NCBI GenBank assembly: GCA_018228685.1
Contig: CP073691.1
Location: 2,604,001 to 2,668,000, forward strand
DNA from: Clostridiaceae bacterium Marseille-Q4149
GTDB lineage: Bacteria; Bacillota; Clostridia; Oscillospirales; Oscillospiraceae
DNA: 64,000 bases
Direction: 5' to 3'
Shown here: one piece after another, positions 1-9,262 of the stretch
Position numbering within the stretch: position 1 is the stretch's first letter
Layout: every line of letters starts with the position of its first letter
Notes under the pieces: model-generated
Database searches by the model: none
What the model was told of the DNA's origin: nothing
The model's input: only the letters and a program-made list of their open reading frames with translations
Translations under genes and position numbers: made by a program

Positions 1-1646
1 AGCGGCCCCTGCTGTCCGTAACGGCCATCACCCGCCGCAGCGGCGCCGTGGGCCAGCTGGTGGACCACACCATGACCCGGGAGGAGCTGGCCCTGGCCCT
101 GTCCGGCATCGGCGACATGGAGCGGCTGGTGGGCCGCATTGTATACGGCACCGCCGGGGGCCGGGACGTGGTATCCCTGAAAAACGCCATGGCGCGGCTT
201 CCCCATGTAAAGGAGCTGCTGTCGGCCTTTGACCGGGGCCGCCTGGGGGAGCTGGCCCAGCTGGACCCCCTGGAGGACCTGACGGACCTCATCGGCCGCA
301 CCCTGTGCGACGATCCCCCCTTCTCCGTCCGGGAGGGGGAGTTCATCCGGGAGGGCTTCGACCCGGAGGTGGACCGCCTGCGGAGCATCCTCCATGGCGG
401 CAAGGGCGTCATCGCCTCCATGGAGGCCGCCGAAAAGGAGAAAACCGGCATCCGCACCCTGAAGATCGGATACAACAAGGTATTCGGATACTACATCGAG
501 GTGTCCAACTCCTTCAAGGACCAGGTGCCGGATACCTATATCCGCAAGCAGACCCTGGTCAACGGCGAGCGCTATATTACCCAGGAGCTGAAGGACCTGG
601 AGCACGACATTCTGTCCGCCTCGGACCGGGTGTCGGCCCTGGAATATGAGCTGTTCACCCGCCTGCGGCAGGAGCTGAGCGGCCATGTGGCCCGGATCCA
701 GGCCACGGCCGCCGCCGTGGCGGAGGCGGACTGCCTGTGCTCCCTGGCCGCGGTGGCAGTGAAGAACAACTACTGCTGCCCGGCGGTGGACGAGTCCGGG
801 GTCATCGAAATCCACCAGGGACGCCACCCGGTGGTGGAGGCCATGCGGCCTGACGCCCTGTTTGTGCCCAACGACACCTATATGGGCCGCAGCGAGGACC
901 GGGTGTCCATCATCACCGGCCCCAACATGGCGGGCAAGTCCACCTATATGCGCCAGGTGGCGCTGATGGTGCTCATGGCCCAGATCGGGTCCTTTGTCCC
1001 GGCCAAGGCCGCAAGGCTTGGCATCGTGGACCGGATCTTCACCCGCATCGGGGCCTCCGACGACCTGTCGGCGGGACAGTCCACCTTTATGGTGGAGATG
1101 ACGGAGGTCAGCGACATTCTGCGCACCGCCACCGCCGACAGCCTGCTGATCCTGGACGAGATCGGCCGGGGCACCTCCACCTTCGACGGCATGAGCATCG
1201 CCCGGGCGGTGCTGGAATACTGCGCCGACCCCAAGCGCCTGGGGGCCAAGACCCTGTTTGCCACCCACTATCACGAGCTGACCGCCATGGAGGGGACCCT
1301 TCCCGGCGTGAAGAACTATAACATCGCCGTCCGCACCCGGGGGGAGGAGATCGTGTTCCTGCGGAAGATCGTCCCCGGCGGCGCGGACCGCAGCTACGGC
1401 ATCGAGGTGGCCAAGCTGGCGGGCCTGCCGGAGGCGGTGGTGTCCCGGGCCAGAAAGATCCTCCGGCAGCTGGAGGAGGAGTCCGGCCACCCGGCGGCAG
1501 CCCCCGCTCCCCGGGAGGACCAGGTGTCCTTTGCCGCCGTGGCCGAGGGGGAGGTCATCGACCGGCTGCGCCGGGCCCAGGTGGACTCCCTGACGCCCCT
1601 GGAGGCATTGCAGCTGCTGTATGAGCTGAAAAAGAAGCTGACGTAA
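1..1646 (+). CDS. mutS: DNA mismatch recognition ATPase MutS (5' end outside window)
   Basis: The reading frame is open from base 3, so the mismatch-binding N-terminus (roughly 300 residues) lies upstream of the window. What is present is the lever/clamp region and the complete ABC-type ATPase. The Walker A GPNMAGKST is near nt 918, Walker B LLILDEIGRGTS near 1143, and the FATHYHEL switch follows. MutS binds mispairs and recruits MutL, whose gene starts 17 bp downstream, so the two are almost certainly co-transcribed. The C-terminal stretch ends in a short helical tail, LEALQLLYELKKKL, typical of MutS1. The 3' end shows no damage. The identification is firm; only the missing start is unknown. 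Confidence 0.97.
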   Translation, partial: RPLLSVTAITRRSGAVGQLVDHTMTREELALALSGIGDMERLVGRIVYGTAGGRDVVSLKNAMARLPHVKELLSAFDRGRLGELAQLDPLEDLTDLIGRTLCDDPPFSVREGEFIREGFDPEVDRLRSILHGGKGVIASMEAAEKEKTGIRTLKIGYNKVFGYYIEVSNSFKDQVPDTYIRKQTLVNGERYITQELKDLEHDILSASDRVSALEYELFTRLRQELSGHVARIQATAAAVAEADCLCSLAAVAVKNNYCCPAVDESGVIEIHQGRHPVVEAMRPDALFVPNDTYMGRSEDRVSIITGPNMAGKSTYMRQVALMVLMAQIGSFVPAKAARLGIVDRIFTRIGASDDLSAGQSTFMVEMTEVSDILRTATADSLLILDEIGRGTSTFDGMSIARAVLEYCADPKRLGAKTLFATHYHELTAMEGTLPGVKNYNIAVRTRGEEIVFLRKIVPGGADRSYGIEVAKLAGLPEAVVSRARKILRQLEEESGHPAAAPAPREDQVSFAAVAEGEVIDRLRRAQVDSLTPLEALQLLYELKKKLT

Positions 1647-1663
1647 CACGAAAGGACAACGCT

Positions 1664-3568
1664 ATGCCTGATATTCAATGCCTGCCCCGGCACGTGGCGG
1701 ACCTGATCGCCGCCGGCGAGGTGGTGGAGCGGCCCGCCAGCGTGGCCAAGGAGCTGCTGGAAAACGCCCTGGACGCCGGGGCTACCGCCATCGTGGCAGA
1801 GGTGCAGCACGGGGGCCTGACCTATCTGCGGATGACGGACAACGGCTGCGGCATCGCGCCCCAGCAGCTGCCCACGGCGTTTCTGCGCCATGCCACCAGC
1901 AAGCTGCGCACCGCCGGGGACCTGGCTGCCATCGGCACCCTGGGCTTCCGGGGGGAGGCCCTGGCGGCTATTTCCGCCGTGTCCCGGGTGGATATCCTGA
2001 CCCGCCAGACCGGGGCCCAGACCGGGGCCTCCCTGCATCTGGAGGGGGGCGTGCCGGGCCAGGTGGAGGAGATCGGGTGCCCGGAGGGCACCACCATCTG
2101 CGTGCGGGACCTGTTTTACAACACCCCCGCCCGGATGAAATTCATGAAAAAGGACAGCGCCGAGGGAGCCGCCGTGGCGGGCATCGTCCAGCACCTGGCC
2201 CTGAGCCATCCGGAGGTGTCCTTCAAGCTGCTGCGGGACGGGGCCGAGGTGCTCCACACCCCCGGCGACGGGCAGCTGCTGTCTGCCGTATACGCGGCCA
2301 TGGGCCGGGACTTCGCCATGGGCCTGCAGGAGGTCCGGGGCTGCGGCGGCGACGTGCAGGTGTCGGGCTATGTGACCCGGCCCCTGAACGGCCACGGCAC
2401 CCGGGGCCGCCAGCTGTTCTTCGTCAACGGCCGGTTCGTGAAAAGCCAGCTGCTGTCGGCGGCCCTGGAGGAGGCGTACCGCAACCGCCTGCTGAAGGGG
2501 AAGTTCCCCGGCTGCGTGCTGCATCTGACCCTGCCGGAGGACCGGGTGGACGTGAACGTGCACCCGGCCAAGACCGTGGTGAAATTCGTATCCGACAAAA
2601 CCGCCTTTGACGCGGTGTACTATACCGTCATGGACGCCCTGAACCGGGCGGAACAGCCCGCCCGGCAGGAGGAAAAGCCCTTTTACCGGACCATGACCGC
2701 CCAGGAGTTCCGGCAGCAGCAGAAGCCCCAGCCGGAGAAGCCGCCGCTGGGCAGCTATACTGCCCGGCCCGCCGCCCCGGCCCGGCCGGTGCACCCGGCG
2801 GAACAGCCGGCCCTGGCGGTGCGGGACGTGGCCCCGGAGCCGGGGAAGGCCTTCACGGCCCCCACGGCCCGGCCCGGCGTCAGCTATCACATCACCCCGC
2901 CGTCCCCGGCCCCTGCGGCAGAGCCGCAGGAACCGGCGCCTGTGCGGGAGGAACCGCCTGTGCAGGAGACGGTATCCCTGCCGGAGCAGGTGACTCTGGA
3001 GCCGCCGCATGAGGCCCCCTGGCGCATCGCCGGGGAGGTGCTGCGGACCTATATCATCTGCGAGGACGAGGAGGAGAATGTGTGGCTCATCGACAAGCAC
3101 GCCGCTCATGAGCGGGTGCGGTTCGACGCGCTGAAGGCCGCCGCGGAGCCGGTGATGACCCAGACCCTGCTGGAGCCGTTGGCGGTGGAGCTGCCGCCGG
3201 AGGACTGCGCGGCGGTGCTGGAGCAGCTGCCCCTGCTGGAGCGATACGGCTTCCGGTGCGAGGATTTCGGCGGCGCGGTGCTGGTGCGGGAGGTACCCGG
3301 CGATATCGACGACCCCGCCGGGGCCCTGGAGGAACTGGCGGAGGACCTGCGGCTGAACCGGGCGGACCCGGACGCGGCCCGGGACAGCCTGCTGTCCACC
3401 ATGGCCTGCAAATCCGCCATCAAGGCCGGGATGCACACCGACCCCGCCGAGCTGCGGCGTCTGGTGGACCGGGTCCAGTCCGGGGAGATCCAGTATTGCC
3501 CCCATGGCCGCCCGGTGGCGGTGAAGCTCAGCAAATACCAGGTGGAGAAGATGTTCAAGCGGGCGTGA
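1664..3568 (+). CDS. mutL: DNA mismatch repair protein MutL
   Basis: 634 residues, normal for the family. The N-terminal GHKL ATPase shows ENALDAGAT, DNGCGI, RHATSK and GFRGEAL. A Pro/Ala/Glu-rich linker (about residues 335-445) joins it to the C-terminal dimerisation/endonuclease domain. That domain carries ACKSAIKAG and CPHGRP, the zinc-site motifs of nicking-type MutL. The endonuclease motif reads DKHAAHERVRFD, where the usual final Glu is Asp. Activity is probably kept because this is a conservative change, but it is a visible variant. The start follows AAAGGA by about 8 nt. The gene lies between mutS and miaA. Confidence 0.97.
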   Translation: MPDIQCLPRHVADLIAAGEVVERPASVAKELLENALDAGATAIVAEVQHGGLTYLRMTDNGCGIAPQQLPTAFLRHATSKLRTAGDLAAIGTLGFRGEALAAISAVSRVDILTRQTGAQTGASLHLEGGVPGQVEEIGCPEGTTICVRDLFYNTPARMKFMKKDSAEGAAVAGIVQHLALSHPEVSFKLLRDGAEVLHTPGDGQLLSAVYAAMGRDFAMGLQEVRGCGGDVQVSGYVTRPLNGHGTRGRQLFFVNGRFVKSQLLSAALEEAYRNRLLKGKFPGCVLHLTLPEDRVDVNVHPAKTVVKFVSDKTAFDAVYYTVMDALNRAEQPARQEEKPFYRTMTAQEFRQQQKPQPEKPPLGSYTARPAAPARPVHPAEQPALAVRDVAPEPGKAFTAPTARPGVSYHITPPSPAPAAEPQEPAPVREEPPVQETVSLPEQVTLEPPHEAPWRIAGEVLRTYIICEDEEENVWLIDKHAAHERVRFDALKAAAEPVMTQTLLEPLAVELPPEDCAAVLEQLPLLERYGFRCEDFGGAVLVREVPGDIDDPAGALEELAEDLRLNRADPDAARDSLLSTMACKSAIKAGMHTDPAELRRLVDRVQSGEIQYCPHGRPVAVKLSKYQVEKMFKRA

Positions 3569-3590
3569 CAGCCCGGGAAAGGAACCGCCT

Positions 3591-4529
3591 ATGACTGTTC
3601 TGTGCGTGGTAGGACCCACCGCCAGCGGAAAAACGAAAATGGCCGTGGCCCTGGCCCGGTGGCTGAACGGCGAGGTGGTGTCCGTGGACTCCATGCAGAT
3701 CTACCGGGGCATGACCATCGGCACCGCCGCCCCCACGGCGGAGGAGATGGAGGGGGTCCCCCATCACATGATCGCCGTGGCGGACCCGGCGGAGCAGTGG
3801 TCTGCGGCCCGGTTCTGCCAGGCGGCGGACGCCTGCATTCAGGATATCCTCAGCCGGGGAAAGCTCCCGGTGCTGGCCGGGGGCACGGGCCTGTACCTGG
3901 ACGCCCTGATCCGGGGAGACGACTTCGCCCCCGGCTGCCAGGGGGGGCAGACCCGCCTGCGGCTTCAGCAGGAGCTGCGGGAGCTGGGGCCCCGGGAGAT
4001 GCTGCGGCGGCTGGAGGCCGTGGACCCGGAGACGGCGGCGCGGCTGCACCTGCGGGACGAAAAGCGCATCCTCCGGGCCCTGGAGGTATATGAGGAGACC
4101 GGGGAGCCCATGTCCCGGCGGGACAAGCGGGGCCGGGAAAAGCCGGACCGGTACCAGGCTCTCTATATCGGGCTGAACTTCCGGGACCGGGCGGACCTGC
4201 GGGAGCGCATCGACCGCCGGGTGGACGAGATGGTCCGCCGGGGGCTTTTGCAGGAGGTGCAGGCGCTTCTGGACGGGGGCCTTCCCCGGGACGCCACGGC
4301 CCTGCAGGCCATCGGATACAAGCAGTTCCTGGCGGTGGCCGACGGCACGGCCACGGCGGAGCAGGCGGTGGAGGAGGTCAAGCTCCGCTCCCGCCAATAT
4401 GCCAAGCGGCAGCTGACCTGGCTGCGGCGGAACCCGGCGATCCACTGGATCTACTGGGACAAGGAGCCGGATTTCCCGGCGGCTCTCCAGAATGCGACAG
4501 ATTTTCTCACAGCCCATGGCTTAGGATAA
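3591..4529 (+). CDS. miaA: tRNA dimethylallyltransferase MiaA
   Basis: 312 residues. MiaA transfers a dimethylallyl group to N6 of A37 in tRNAs reading UNN codons. The P-loop GPTASGKT is at residues 8-15, followed by DSMQIYRGM (substrate tRNA and DMAPP site) and [10 protein letters not shown], and the C-terminal IGYKQF and [12 protein letters not shown] segments. It begins 22 bp after mutL with GGAAAGGA as ribosome site. The mutL-miaA-hfq order is the same as in many Firmicutes and in Proteobacteria, which supports one operon. Confidence 0.97.
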   Translation: MTVLCVVGPTASGKTKMAVALARWLNGEVVSVDSMQIYRGMTIGTAAPTAEEMEGVPHHMIAVADPAEQWSAARFCQAADACIQDILSRGKLPVLAGGTGLYLDALIRGDDFAPGCQGGQTRLRLQQELRELGPREMLRRLEAVDPETAARLHLRDEKRILRALEVYEETGEPMSRRDKRGREKPDRYQALYIGLNFRDRADLRERIDRRVDEMVRRGLLQEVQALLDGGLPRDATALQAIGYKQFLAVADGTATAEQAVEEVKLRSRQYAKRQLTWLRRNPAIHWIYWDKEPDFPAALQNATDFLTAHGLG

Positions 4530-4575
4530 GGGCAGGCGGACAGCCGTCCGCACAAAGAGAAAAGGAGCATTCGTT

Positions 4576-4818
4576 ATGCAGAAAAACAACCTTCAGGACA
4601 TCTTTTTGACCAAAGTCCGCAAGCAGAGCCTGCCTGTGACCGTGTTTCTGATGAACGGTTTCCAGATGCGGGGCAGCGTCACCGGCTTCGACAGCTTCAC
4701 CGTGGTGCTGGACACCGACGGCAGGCAGCAGGTGATCTATAAGCACGCTATATCTACGATTGTCCCGTTGCACCCGGTGGTCCTGTATGACCCATGCCTG
4801 CCGTCGGAGGCGCAATAG
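4576..4818 (+). CDS. hfq: RNA chaperone Hfq
   Basis: 80 residues forming one Sm fold. Sm1 is the [19 protein letters not shown] stretch, and Sm2 includes [10 protein letters not shown] (the YKHA motif lining the proximal RNA face). Hfq makes a hexamer that pairs small RNAs with mRNAs, although its role in Clostridia is less central than in enterics. There is no long disordered C-terminal tail, as usual in Firmicutes. It follows miaA by 46 bp with AAAGGAGC as ribosome site. Confidence 0.97.
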   Translation: MQKNNLQDIFLTKVRKQSLPVTVFLMNGFQMRGSVTGFDSFTVVLDTDGRQQVIYKHAISTIVPLHPVVLYDPCLPSEAQ

Positions 4819-4880
4819 CGCCGCCGCCCGACAGGGCGCACAAGCGCTTTGCCGCAGGCAAAGCCTTGGGCACGGAGAAT
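4800..4880. repeat. Structured intergenic repeat between hfq and the next gene
   Basis: Two adjacent hairpins: one around the hfq stop (GTCGGAGGCGC / GCGCCGCCGCCCGAC) and a second, GCGCTTTGCC-gca-GGCAAAGC, at about 4844-4865. The second resembles the stem GCGTTTTGC-gca-GCAAAAC near 26005-26030 upstream of lepA, with paired changes that keep base-pairing. This suggests the same small repeat family, here without an obvious gene-end duplication. Confidence 0.5.
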
Positions 4881-4949
4881 TTTTGAGACATGCCCCGGCG
4901 CGCGGCAGCGCCCCAACACCATCACCCGGCCACCAAAGGAGGTTACGCC

Positions 4950-6164
4950 ATGAAATCCACCCGCGTATTCAAAATTCTGTCCATTGCCCTGGCGGCGGCG
5001 GTGGTGTTCTATTTCCTGGTCCAGGGGGTGCGGTATCTGACGAACCCCTACGCCACCACCCGGGTGTATACCAGCACCACGGAGGACGCCGTGGAGGCCT
5101 CCGGCTGGTTGGTGCGGGAGGAGGAGACCTTCCGCACCGACGCCGGGACCCTGAGTCCCACCCGGGAGGAGGGGGAGAAGGTGGGCCAGGGCCAGGTCAT
5201 TGCCGCCACCTATGACAGCCCCGGGGCCCTGGAGGCCGTGGCCCAGATCCAGGCCAAGCGGCTCCAGCTGGAGCAGCTGGAGTATGCCCTGTCCTCCTAC
5301 CTGAACCCCGACGCCGCCCTGAAGCTGGACGGCTCCATCTCCGACGACATCATGGCCCTGCGGAAGAACCTCACCGGCGGGGACTATACCGCCGCCTCCG
5401 GCGACCTGTCCCAGCTGAAGGCCGCCATTGTCAAGCGCAGCCGGGCCTATACCTCCAGCCAGGAGATCAAGGCCGAGATCACCGCCGTGCAGGACGAGAT
5501 CGACTCTTTGCAGGCGGGACTCACCGGCGCGGCCAACATCACCGCCCCCCGGGCGGGGACCTACTCCGCCGTGTGCGACGGATACGAGTCCGTGCTGACC
5601 CCGGCGGGGCTGGATGACCTGACCCCCAGCGCCCTGGACAAGCTCACCGCCGGGGAGAATAACGCCAACGTGGGAAAGCTCATCTACGGCAACACCTGGT
5701 ACTATGCCGCCGCCGTCACCCAGGAGGAGGCCCAGCGCATCGCCGGCTGCGGCAGCGTGTCCCTGCGGCTGACCAAAGGCATCACCGATGACATCGCCGC
5801 CACGGTCCACTCCGTCGGCCCGGCGGAGGACGGCCGGTGCGTGGTGGTGCTGGCCTGCCGGGAGTATCTGGCGGAGACCACCCAGCTGCGGCACCAGACG
5901 GCCCAGATCGTGCTCCACAGCTACACCGGGCTGCGTCTGCCCTCCGTGTGCCTGCGGCAGCAGGAGGACGGGACCCTGGGGGTTTACTGCGCCCAGGGCA
6001 GCTTCTCCCGGTTCAAGCCGGTGGACATGGTGTACCAGGGAGATGACTATGTGCTGGTGTCGGTGCCCCAGAACACCGACGGACTGGACACCCTGCGTCC
6101 CGGGGACGAGGTCATCATGACCGGCGTCACCCTGGACGGCTCACAGATATTGACAGGAGATTAA
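4950..6164 (+). CDS. HlyD-like membrane-anchored protein
   Basis: 404 residues. The start at 4950 is chosen because AAAGGAGG lies just upstream; an upstream in-frame ATG at 4890 has no such site. One N-terminal membrane helix (about residues 10-28) is followed by a biotinyl-lipoyl-like strand region (VYTSTTEDAVEASGWLV...), a helical hairpin of about 100 residues, and a C-terminal beta domain. This is the layout of HlyD/periplasmic-adaptor-like proteins. No exporter partner is next to it. The position between hfq and yggS-sepF-divIVA is seen in related Clostridia and suggests an envelope role near division. The exact function is unknown. Confidence 0.75.
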   Translation: MKSTRVFKILSIALAAAVVFYFLVQGVRYLTNPYATTRVYTSTTEDAVEASGWLVREEETFRTDAGTLSPTREEGEKVGQGQVIAATYDSPGALEAVAQIQAKRLQLEQLEYALSSYLNPDAALKLDGSISDDIMALRKNLTGGDYTAASGDLSQLKAAIVKRSRAYTSSQEIKAEITAVQDEIDSLQAGLTGAANITAPRAGTYSAVCDGYESVLTPAGLDDLTPSALDKLTAGENNANVGKLIYGNTWYYAAAVTQEEAQRIAGCGSVSLRLTKGITDDIAATVHSVGPAEDGRCVVVLACREYLAETTQLRHQTAQIVLHSYTGLRLPSVCLRQQEDGTLGVYCAQGSFSRFKPVDMVYQGDDYVLVSVPQNTDGLDTLRPGDEVIMTGVTLDGSQILTGD

Positions 6165-6187
6165 TACGGGAAAGGAAGGCTTTCACT

Positions 6188-6883
6188 ATGTCTATTGCGG
6201 AGAACATTGCCGCCGTCCGGCAGCAGATGGACCAGGCGGCCCGGGAGACCGGCCGCACCGGCGCCGACATCATCCTGGTGGGCGCCAGCAAAATGAACGA
6301 CGCTGCCGCCTGCCAGGAGGCCATTGCCGCCGGTATTGACGCCCTGGGGGAAAACCGGGTCCAGGAGATGACCGCCAAGCTGGCGGAAAACGCCTATGAG
6401 GGCCGTCCCCTGCACTTTATCGGCCATTTGCAGCGCAACAAGGTCCGCCAGGTGGTGGGCAAGGCCGATCTGATCCAGTCTGTGGGCAGCACGGAGCTTT
6501 TGCAGGAGATCGAAAAGGCCGCCGGAAGACTGGAGCTCTGCCAGGATATCCTGCTGGAGGTGAACATCGGCGGCGAGGCCGCCAAAAGCGGCTTTTCCCC
6601 GGATCAGATCCACGCTGCGGCGGAGATGGCCCGGGCCCTGCCCCATGTGCAGGTGCGGGGACTGATGACCATCCCCCCGGTGGCGGCGGAGCCCCACGGA
6701 AATTTGGCATATTTCGAGAAAATGCGTTGGTTATATGTTGACATCAATGCAAAAATATACGATAATAAGATGGAATATCTCTCAATGGGCATGAGCGGCG
6801 ACTTCGCCGACGCCATCCGGTGCGGCAGCAACATGATCCGGGTGGGCACGGCGATCTTCGGCGCGCGGGACTATACGAAATAA
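6188..6883 (+). CDS. yggS: YggS-type pyridoxal-phosphate homeostasis protein
   Basis: 231 residues, a single TIM-barrel PLP-binding protein. Lys35 in LVGASKMND is the expected Schiff-base lysine. FIGHLQRNKVR and the phosphate-binding end MGMSGDFADAI...RVGTAIFG complete the signature. These proteins control free PLP and amino/keto acid balance rather than catalysing a known reaction. As in B. subtilis (ylmE next to ylmF/sepF) it precedes sepF, here by 18 bp. No anomalies were seen. Confidence 0.95.
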   Translation: MSIAENIAAVRQQMDQAARETGRTGADIILVGASKMNDAAACQEAIAAGIDALGENRVQEMTAKLAENAYEGRPLHFIGHLQRNKVRQVVGKADLIQSVGSTELLQEIEKAAGRLELCQDILLEVNIGGEAAKSGFSPDQIHAAAEMARALPHVQVRGLMTIPPVAAEPHGNLAYFEKMRWLYVDINAKIYDNKMEYLSMGMSGDFADAIRCGSNMIRVGTAIFGARDYTK

Positions 6884-6901
6884 AGAACAGGAGGGACGCA
6901 T

Positions 6902-7339
6902 ATGAGCCTGAAGGACGAGTTCAGAAAGTTTATCCACCCCTATGACGAGGAGGATGAACCGGAGGAGTATCAGGAGGAGGAGCGCCCGGAGCGTCCCCGC
7001 CGGGACGAGGAGCGCCGCAGCGACGACCGCCGCAGCAAGGTGGTGAACATCAACTCCGCCGGGCAGCTGAAGGTGGTGCTGATGAAGCCGGTGAAGTTTG
7101 ATGAGGATGCCAACACCATTGCTGACCATCTGATGGAAAAGCGCACGGTGGTGATGAATATGGAGAACACCGACCCGGATATCGCCCGGCGTCTGCTGGA
7201 CTTCGTGTCCGGCGTGGCCTATGCCACCAGCGGCAACGTCAAGCGCGTGGCGGCCAAGACCTATATCGTCACCCCCTATTCGGTGGACCTGATGGGGGAC
7301 CTGATCGACGGACTGGAAAACAGCGGCCTGTATATGTGA
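6902..7339 (+). CDS. sepF: Cell division protein SepF
   Basis: 145 residues. An N-terminal amphipathic stretch (MSLKDEFRKFI) for membrane binding is followed by a highly charged Glu/Arg linker (about residues 15-45). The compact SepF domain then contains VVLMKPVKFDEDANTIADHL and RLLDFVSGVAYA. SepF polymerises and tethers FtsZ to the membrane. Its location between a YggS-type gene and divIVA is the classic Gram-positive division cluster. It starts after GGAGGG and is probably co-translated with its neighbours. Confidence 0.95.
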   Translation: MSLKDEFRKFIHPYDEEDEPEEYQEEERPERPRRDEERRSDDRRSKVVNINSAGQLKVVLMKPVKFDEDANTIADHLMEKRTVVMNMENTDPDIARRLLDFVSGVAYATSGNVKRVAAKTYIVTPYSVDLMGDLIDGLENSGLYM

Positions 7340-7370
7340 CGGACCGAGAGAGAATACGGAGGGATAGAGC

Positions 7371-8117
7371 ATGTACACACCCCAGGAAGTTTCCGAAAAA
7401 ACCTTTCCCAAGTCCACCGGCCTGACCAGCGGCTATAACATGACCGCCGTGGACGAGTTTCTGGACGGCTTGACGGAGGATTATACCGCCCTGTATAAGG
7501 ACAACACCACCCTGAAGGCCAAGCTGAAGATGCTGGCGGAAAAGGTGGAGGAATACCGGGCCACCGAGGACGCCATGCGCTCCACCCTGCTGGCGGCCCA
7601 GAAGATGGCGGCCCAGATGGTGGCCGACGCCCAGGCGGAGAAGGAAAAGACCATCGCCGATGCCCAGGCCCAGGCGGAGCAGATCCTTGCCGACGCCCGG
7701 GGCGAGGCGGATGTCCAGGCCCGGCAGCTCCAGCAGGAGATCCGGGATTCCTGGGAGAAGCTGGCAACGGCCCAGAGCGAGACGGAGGACTTCATCCAGC
7801 GCAGCCGGGACCTGTGCGCCCAGCAGCTGGCGTTTCTGGATTCCCTGCCGGAGCGCAATGCCCCGGAGCAGGAGGACCAGGAGCCGGAGAACGAGGCGGT
7901 GACCCTGCCCGCCCCGGAGGAGAACGCCGTGCCCGTGGCGGACGCGGAGCCTGTTCCCCAGGAGGAGGCCCCCCAGCCGGAGTCTGCCGCCGAACCGGAG
8001 CCGCAGCCGGAGTTTCAGGAGAAGAAAGAGGAGGAGTCTCCCTTCCCCCTGGATTTCAAGCTGAATCTGGAGGACCTGCAGTTTGGCCGCAACTATAACG
8101 GCGGCGACCGGCGGTGA
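7371..8117 (+). CDS. divIVA: DivIVA-family polar/septal protein
   Basis: 248 residues. The N-terminal lipid-binding domain begins MYTPQEVSEKTFPKS and includes GYNMTAVDEFLDGL. It is followed by a long coiled coil (about residues 40-165, rich in Ala/Gln/Lys/Glu) and an acidic Pro/Glu tail ending in a short conserved-looking LDFKLNLEDLQFG. DivIVA recognises curved membrane at septa and poles and recruits partners. It starts 31 bp after sepF with GGAGGG upstream. Confidence 0.92.
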   Translation: MYTPQEVSEKTFPKSTGLTSGYNMTAVDEFLDGLTEDYTALYKDNTTLKAKLKMLAEKVEEYRATEDAMRSTLLAAQKMAAQMVADAQAEKEKTIADAQAQAEQILADARGEADVQARQLQQEIRDSWEKLATAQSETEDFIQRSRDLCAQQLAFLDSLPERNAPEQEDQEPENEAVTLPAPEENAVPVADAEPVPQEEAPQPESAAEPEPQPEFQEKKEEESPFPLDFKLNLEDLQFGRNYNGGDRR

Positions 8118-8177
8118 ATCATTCTGTCAAAAGCGGCCCGGCGGCCGCTTTTGCCTTATCTGCAAGGAGGTGGCAGT

Positions 8178-9056
8178 ATGACGCCCATCGTGGCCCTGCT
8201 GTATGACTTTGACAAGACCCTGTGCACCACGGATATGGAGGACTACGCCTTTATCCCGGCTCTGGGCTATACCCCGGCGGAGTTTTGGAAAAAGGCCAAC
8301 GATTTCGGCCGGGAGAACCGCATGGACGGCCTTCTGGCGTATATGTACACCATGATCGCCGAGTGCCGGACCCAGAACATCCGGCTGGACCGGGAGTTTC
8401 TGGTGCGCTGCGGCCACAGCCTGGAGCTGTTCCCCGGGGTGGCGGATTGGTTCGGCCGCATCAACGCCTTCGGCCGCAGCCAGGGGGTGCAGGTGGAGCA
8501 CTATGTCATCTCCTCCGGCCTGCGGGAGATCATCGAGGGCAGCGGCATCGCCCGGGAGTTCCGGGAGATCTACGCCTGTGAGTTCTTCTATGACCGGGAC
8601 GGGCTGGCCTCCTGGCCCAAGCTGGACGTGAACTTCACCAACAAGACCCAGTTCGTCTATCGCATCAACAAGGGCGTTCTGGACGTGTCCGACGACAAGA
8701 GCCTGAACGACTCCATGCCCGACGACAGCAAGCGGGTGCCCTTTACTAACATGATCTACATCGGCGACGGACTGTCCGACGTGCCGTGCATGAAGATGAT
8801 GCGGGCCTATGGCGGCCAGGCCATCGCCGTGTATCAGCAGGAGAACCGCCAGGGGGTGGAGGACCTGCTGGCCAAGGGGCGGGTGGACTTCATCTTCCCT
8901 GCCGACTATCGGGAGGGGACGGCCCTGGACGCCACCGTGCGGAACATCATCCGCAAAATGGCCATTACTGACGCGCTGACGGAGGAAAACGCCGCCCAGC
9001 GCCGGAATATCGGCCAGGCGGGCCTGCCCTACCAGGCCAGTCTCTTTGAGGAATAA
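8178..9056 (+). CDS. HAD-superfamily phosphatase
   Basis: 292 residues from the ATG preceded by AAGGAGGTGG; an earlier in-frame ATG at 8151 lacks a good site. HAD motifs are visible: DFDKT (nucleophile and acid Asp) near residue 11, SSGLREII (motif II Ser), a lysine in the following segment, and YIGDGLSDVPCMK (motif IV). A helical cap lies between. The SerB-like arrangement fits a small-molecule phosphatase, with the substrate unknown. It is the last gene before a strong terminator. Confidence 0.85.
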   Translation: MTPIVALLYDFDKTLCTTDMEDYAFIPALGYTPAEFWKKANDFGRENRMDGLLAYMYTMIAECRTQNIRLDREFLVRCGHSLELFPGVADWFGRINAFGRSQGVQVEHYVISSGLREIIEGSGIAREFREIYACEFFYDRDGLASWPKLDVNFTNKTQFVYRINKGVLDVSDDKSLNDSMPDDSKRVPFTNMIYIGDGLSDVPCMKMMRAYGGQAIAVYQQENRQGVEDLLAKGRVDFIFPADYREGTALDATVRNIIRKMAITDALTEENAAQRRNIGQAGLPYQASLFEE

Positions 9057-9062
9057 AATCAC

Positions 9063-9103
9063 AAAAGTGCGGCAGTTCACGAGAACTGCCGCACTTTTTT
9101 CCG
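9063..9103 (+). terminator. Rho-independent terminator after the HAD gene
   Basis: A perfect 16-bp stem, AAGTGCGGCAGTTC / GAACTGCCGCACTT with an ACGA loop, runs into T6. It closes the long mutS-to-HAD transcription unit. Confidence 0.93.
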
Positions 9104-9122
9104 TGTAAACGGTAAGTTTTCC

Positions 9123-9151
9123 TTGCATCCCGGGGGCTTTTCCGATATAAT
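9123..9151 (+). promoter_or_regulatory. Sigma-A promoter for degV
   Basis: TTGCAT (9123-9128), a 17-bp spacer and a perfect TATAAT (9146-9151). It lies 112 bp before the degV start, leaving a leader of about 100 nt. Confidence 0.8.
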
Positions 9152-9262
9152 GTCATGTGCGGCAGTTTTGGAAGCGCCGCAAAAGGAAAAATTGGGGAAA
9201 ACTCTTGCTCAAATCGCCGCCGGGCCCGGCCCGGGGCCTTAACGTAAGGAGAAAAGCAGCAA

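Noticed and set aside
1394-3694. Long open frame on the minus strand (766 codons) opposite mutL
   Set aside because: Its translation is His/Gly/Arg-rich and low complexity, has no family motif, and mirrors the codon bias of mutL. High-GC antisense frames of this kind occur opposite most backbone genes (also 4737-5918, 10241-11533, 18094-20283, 24188-25969).
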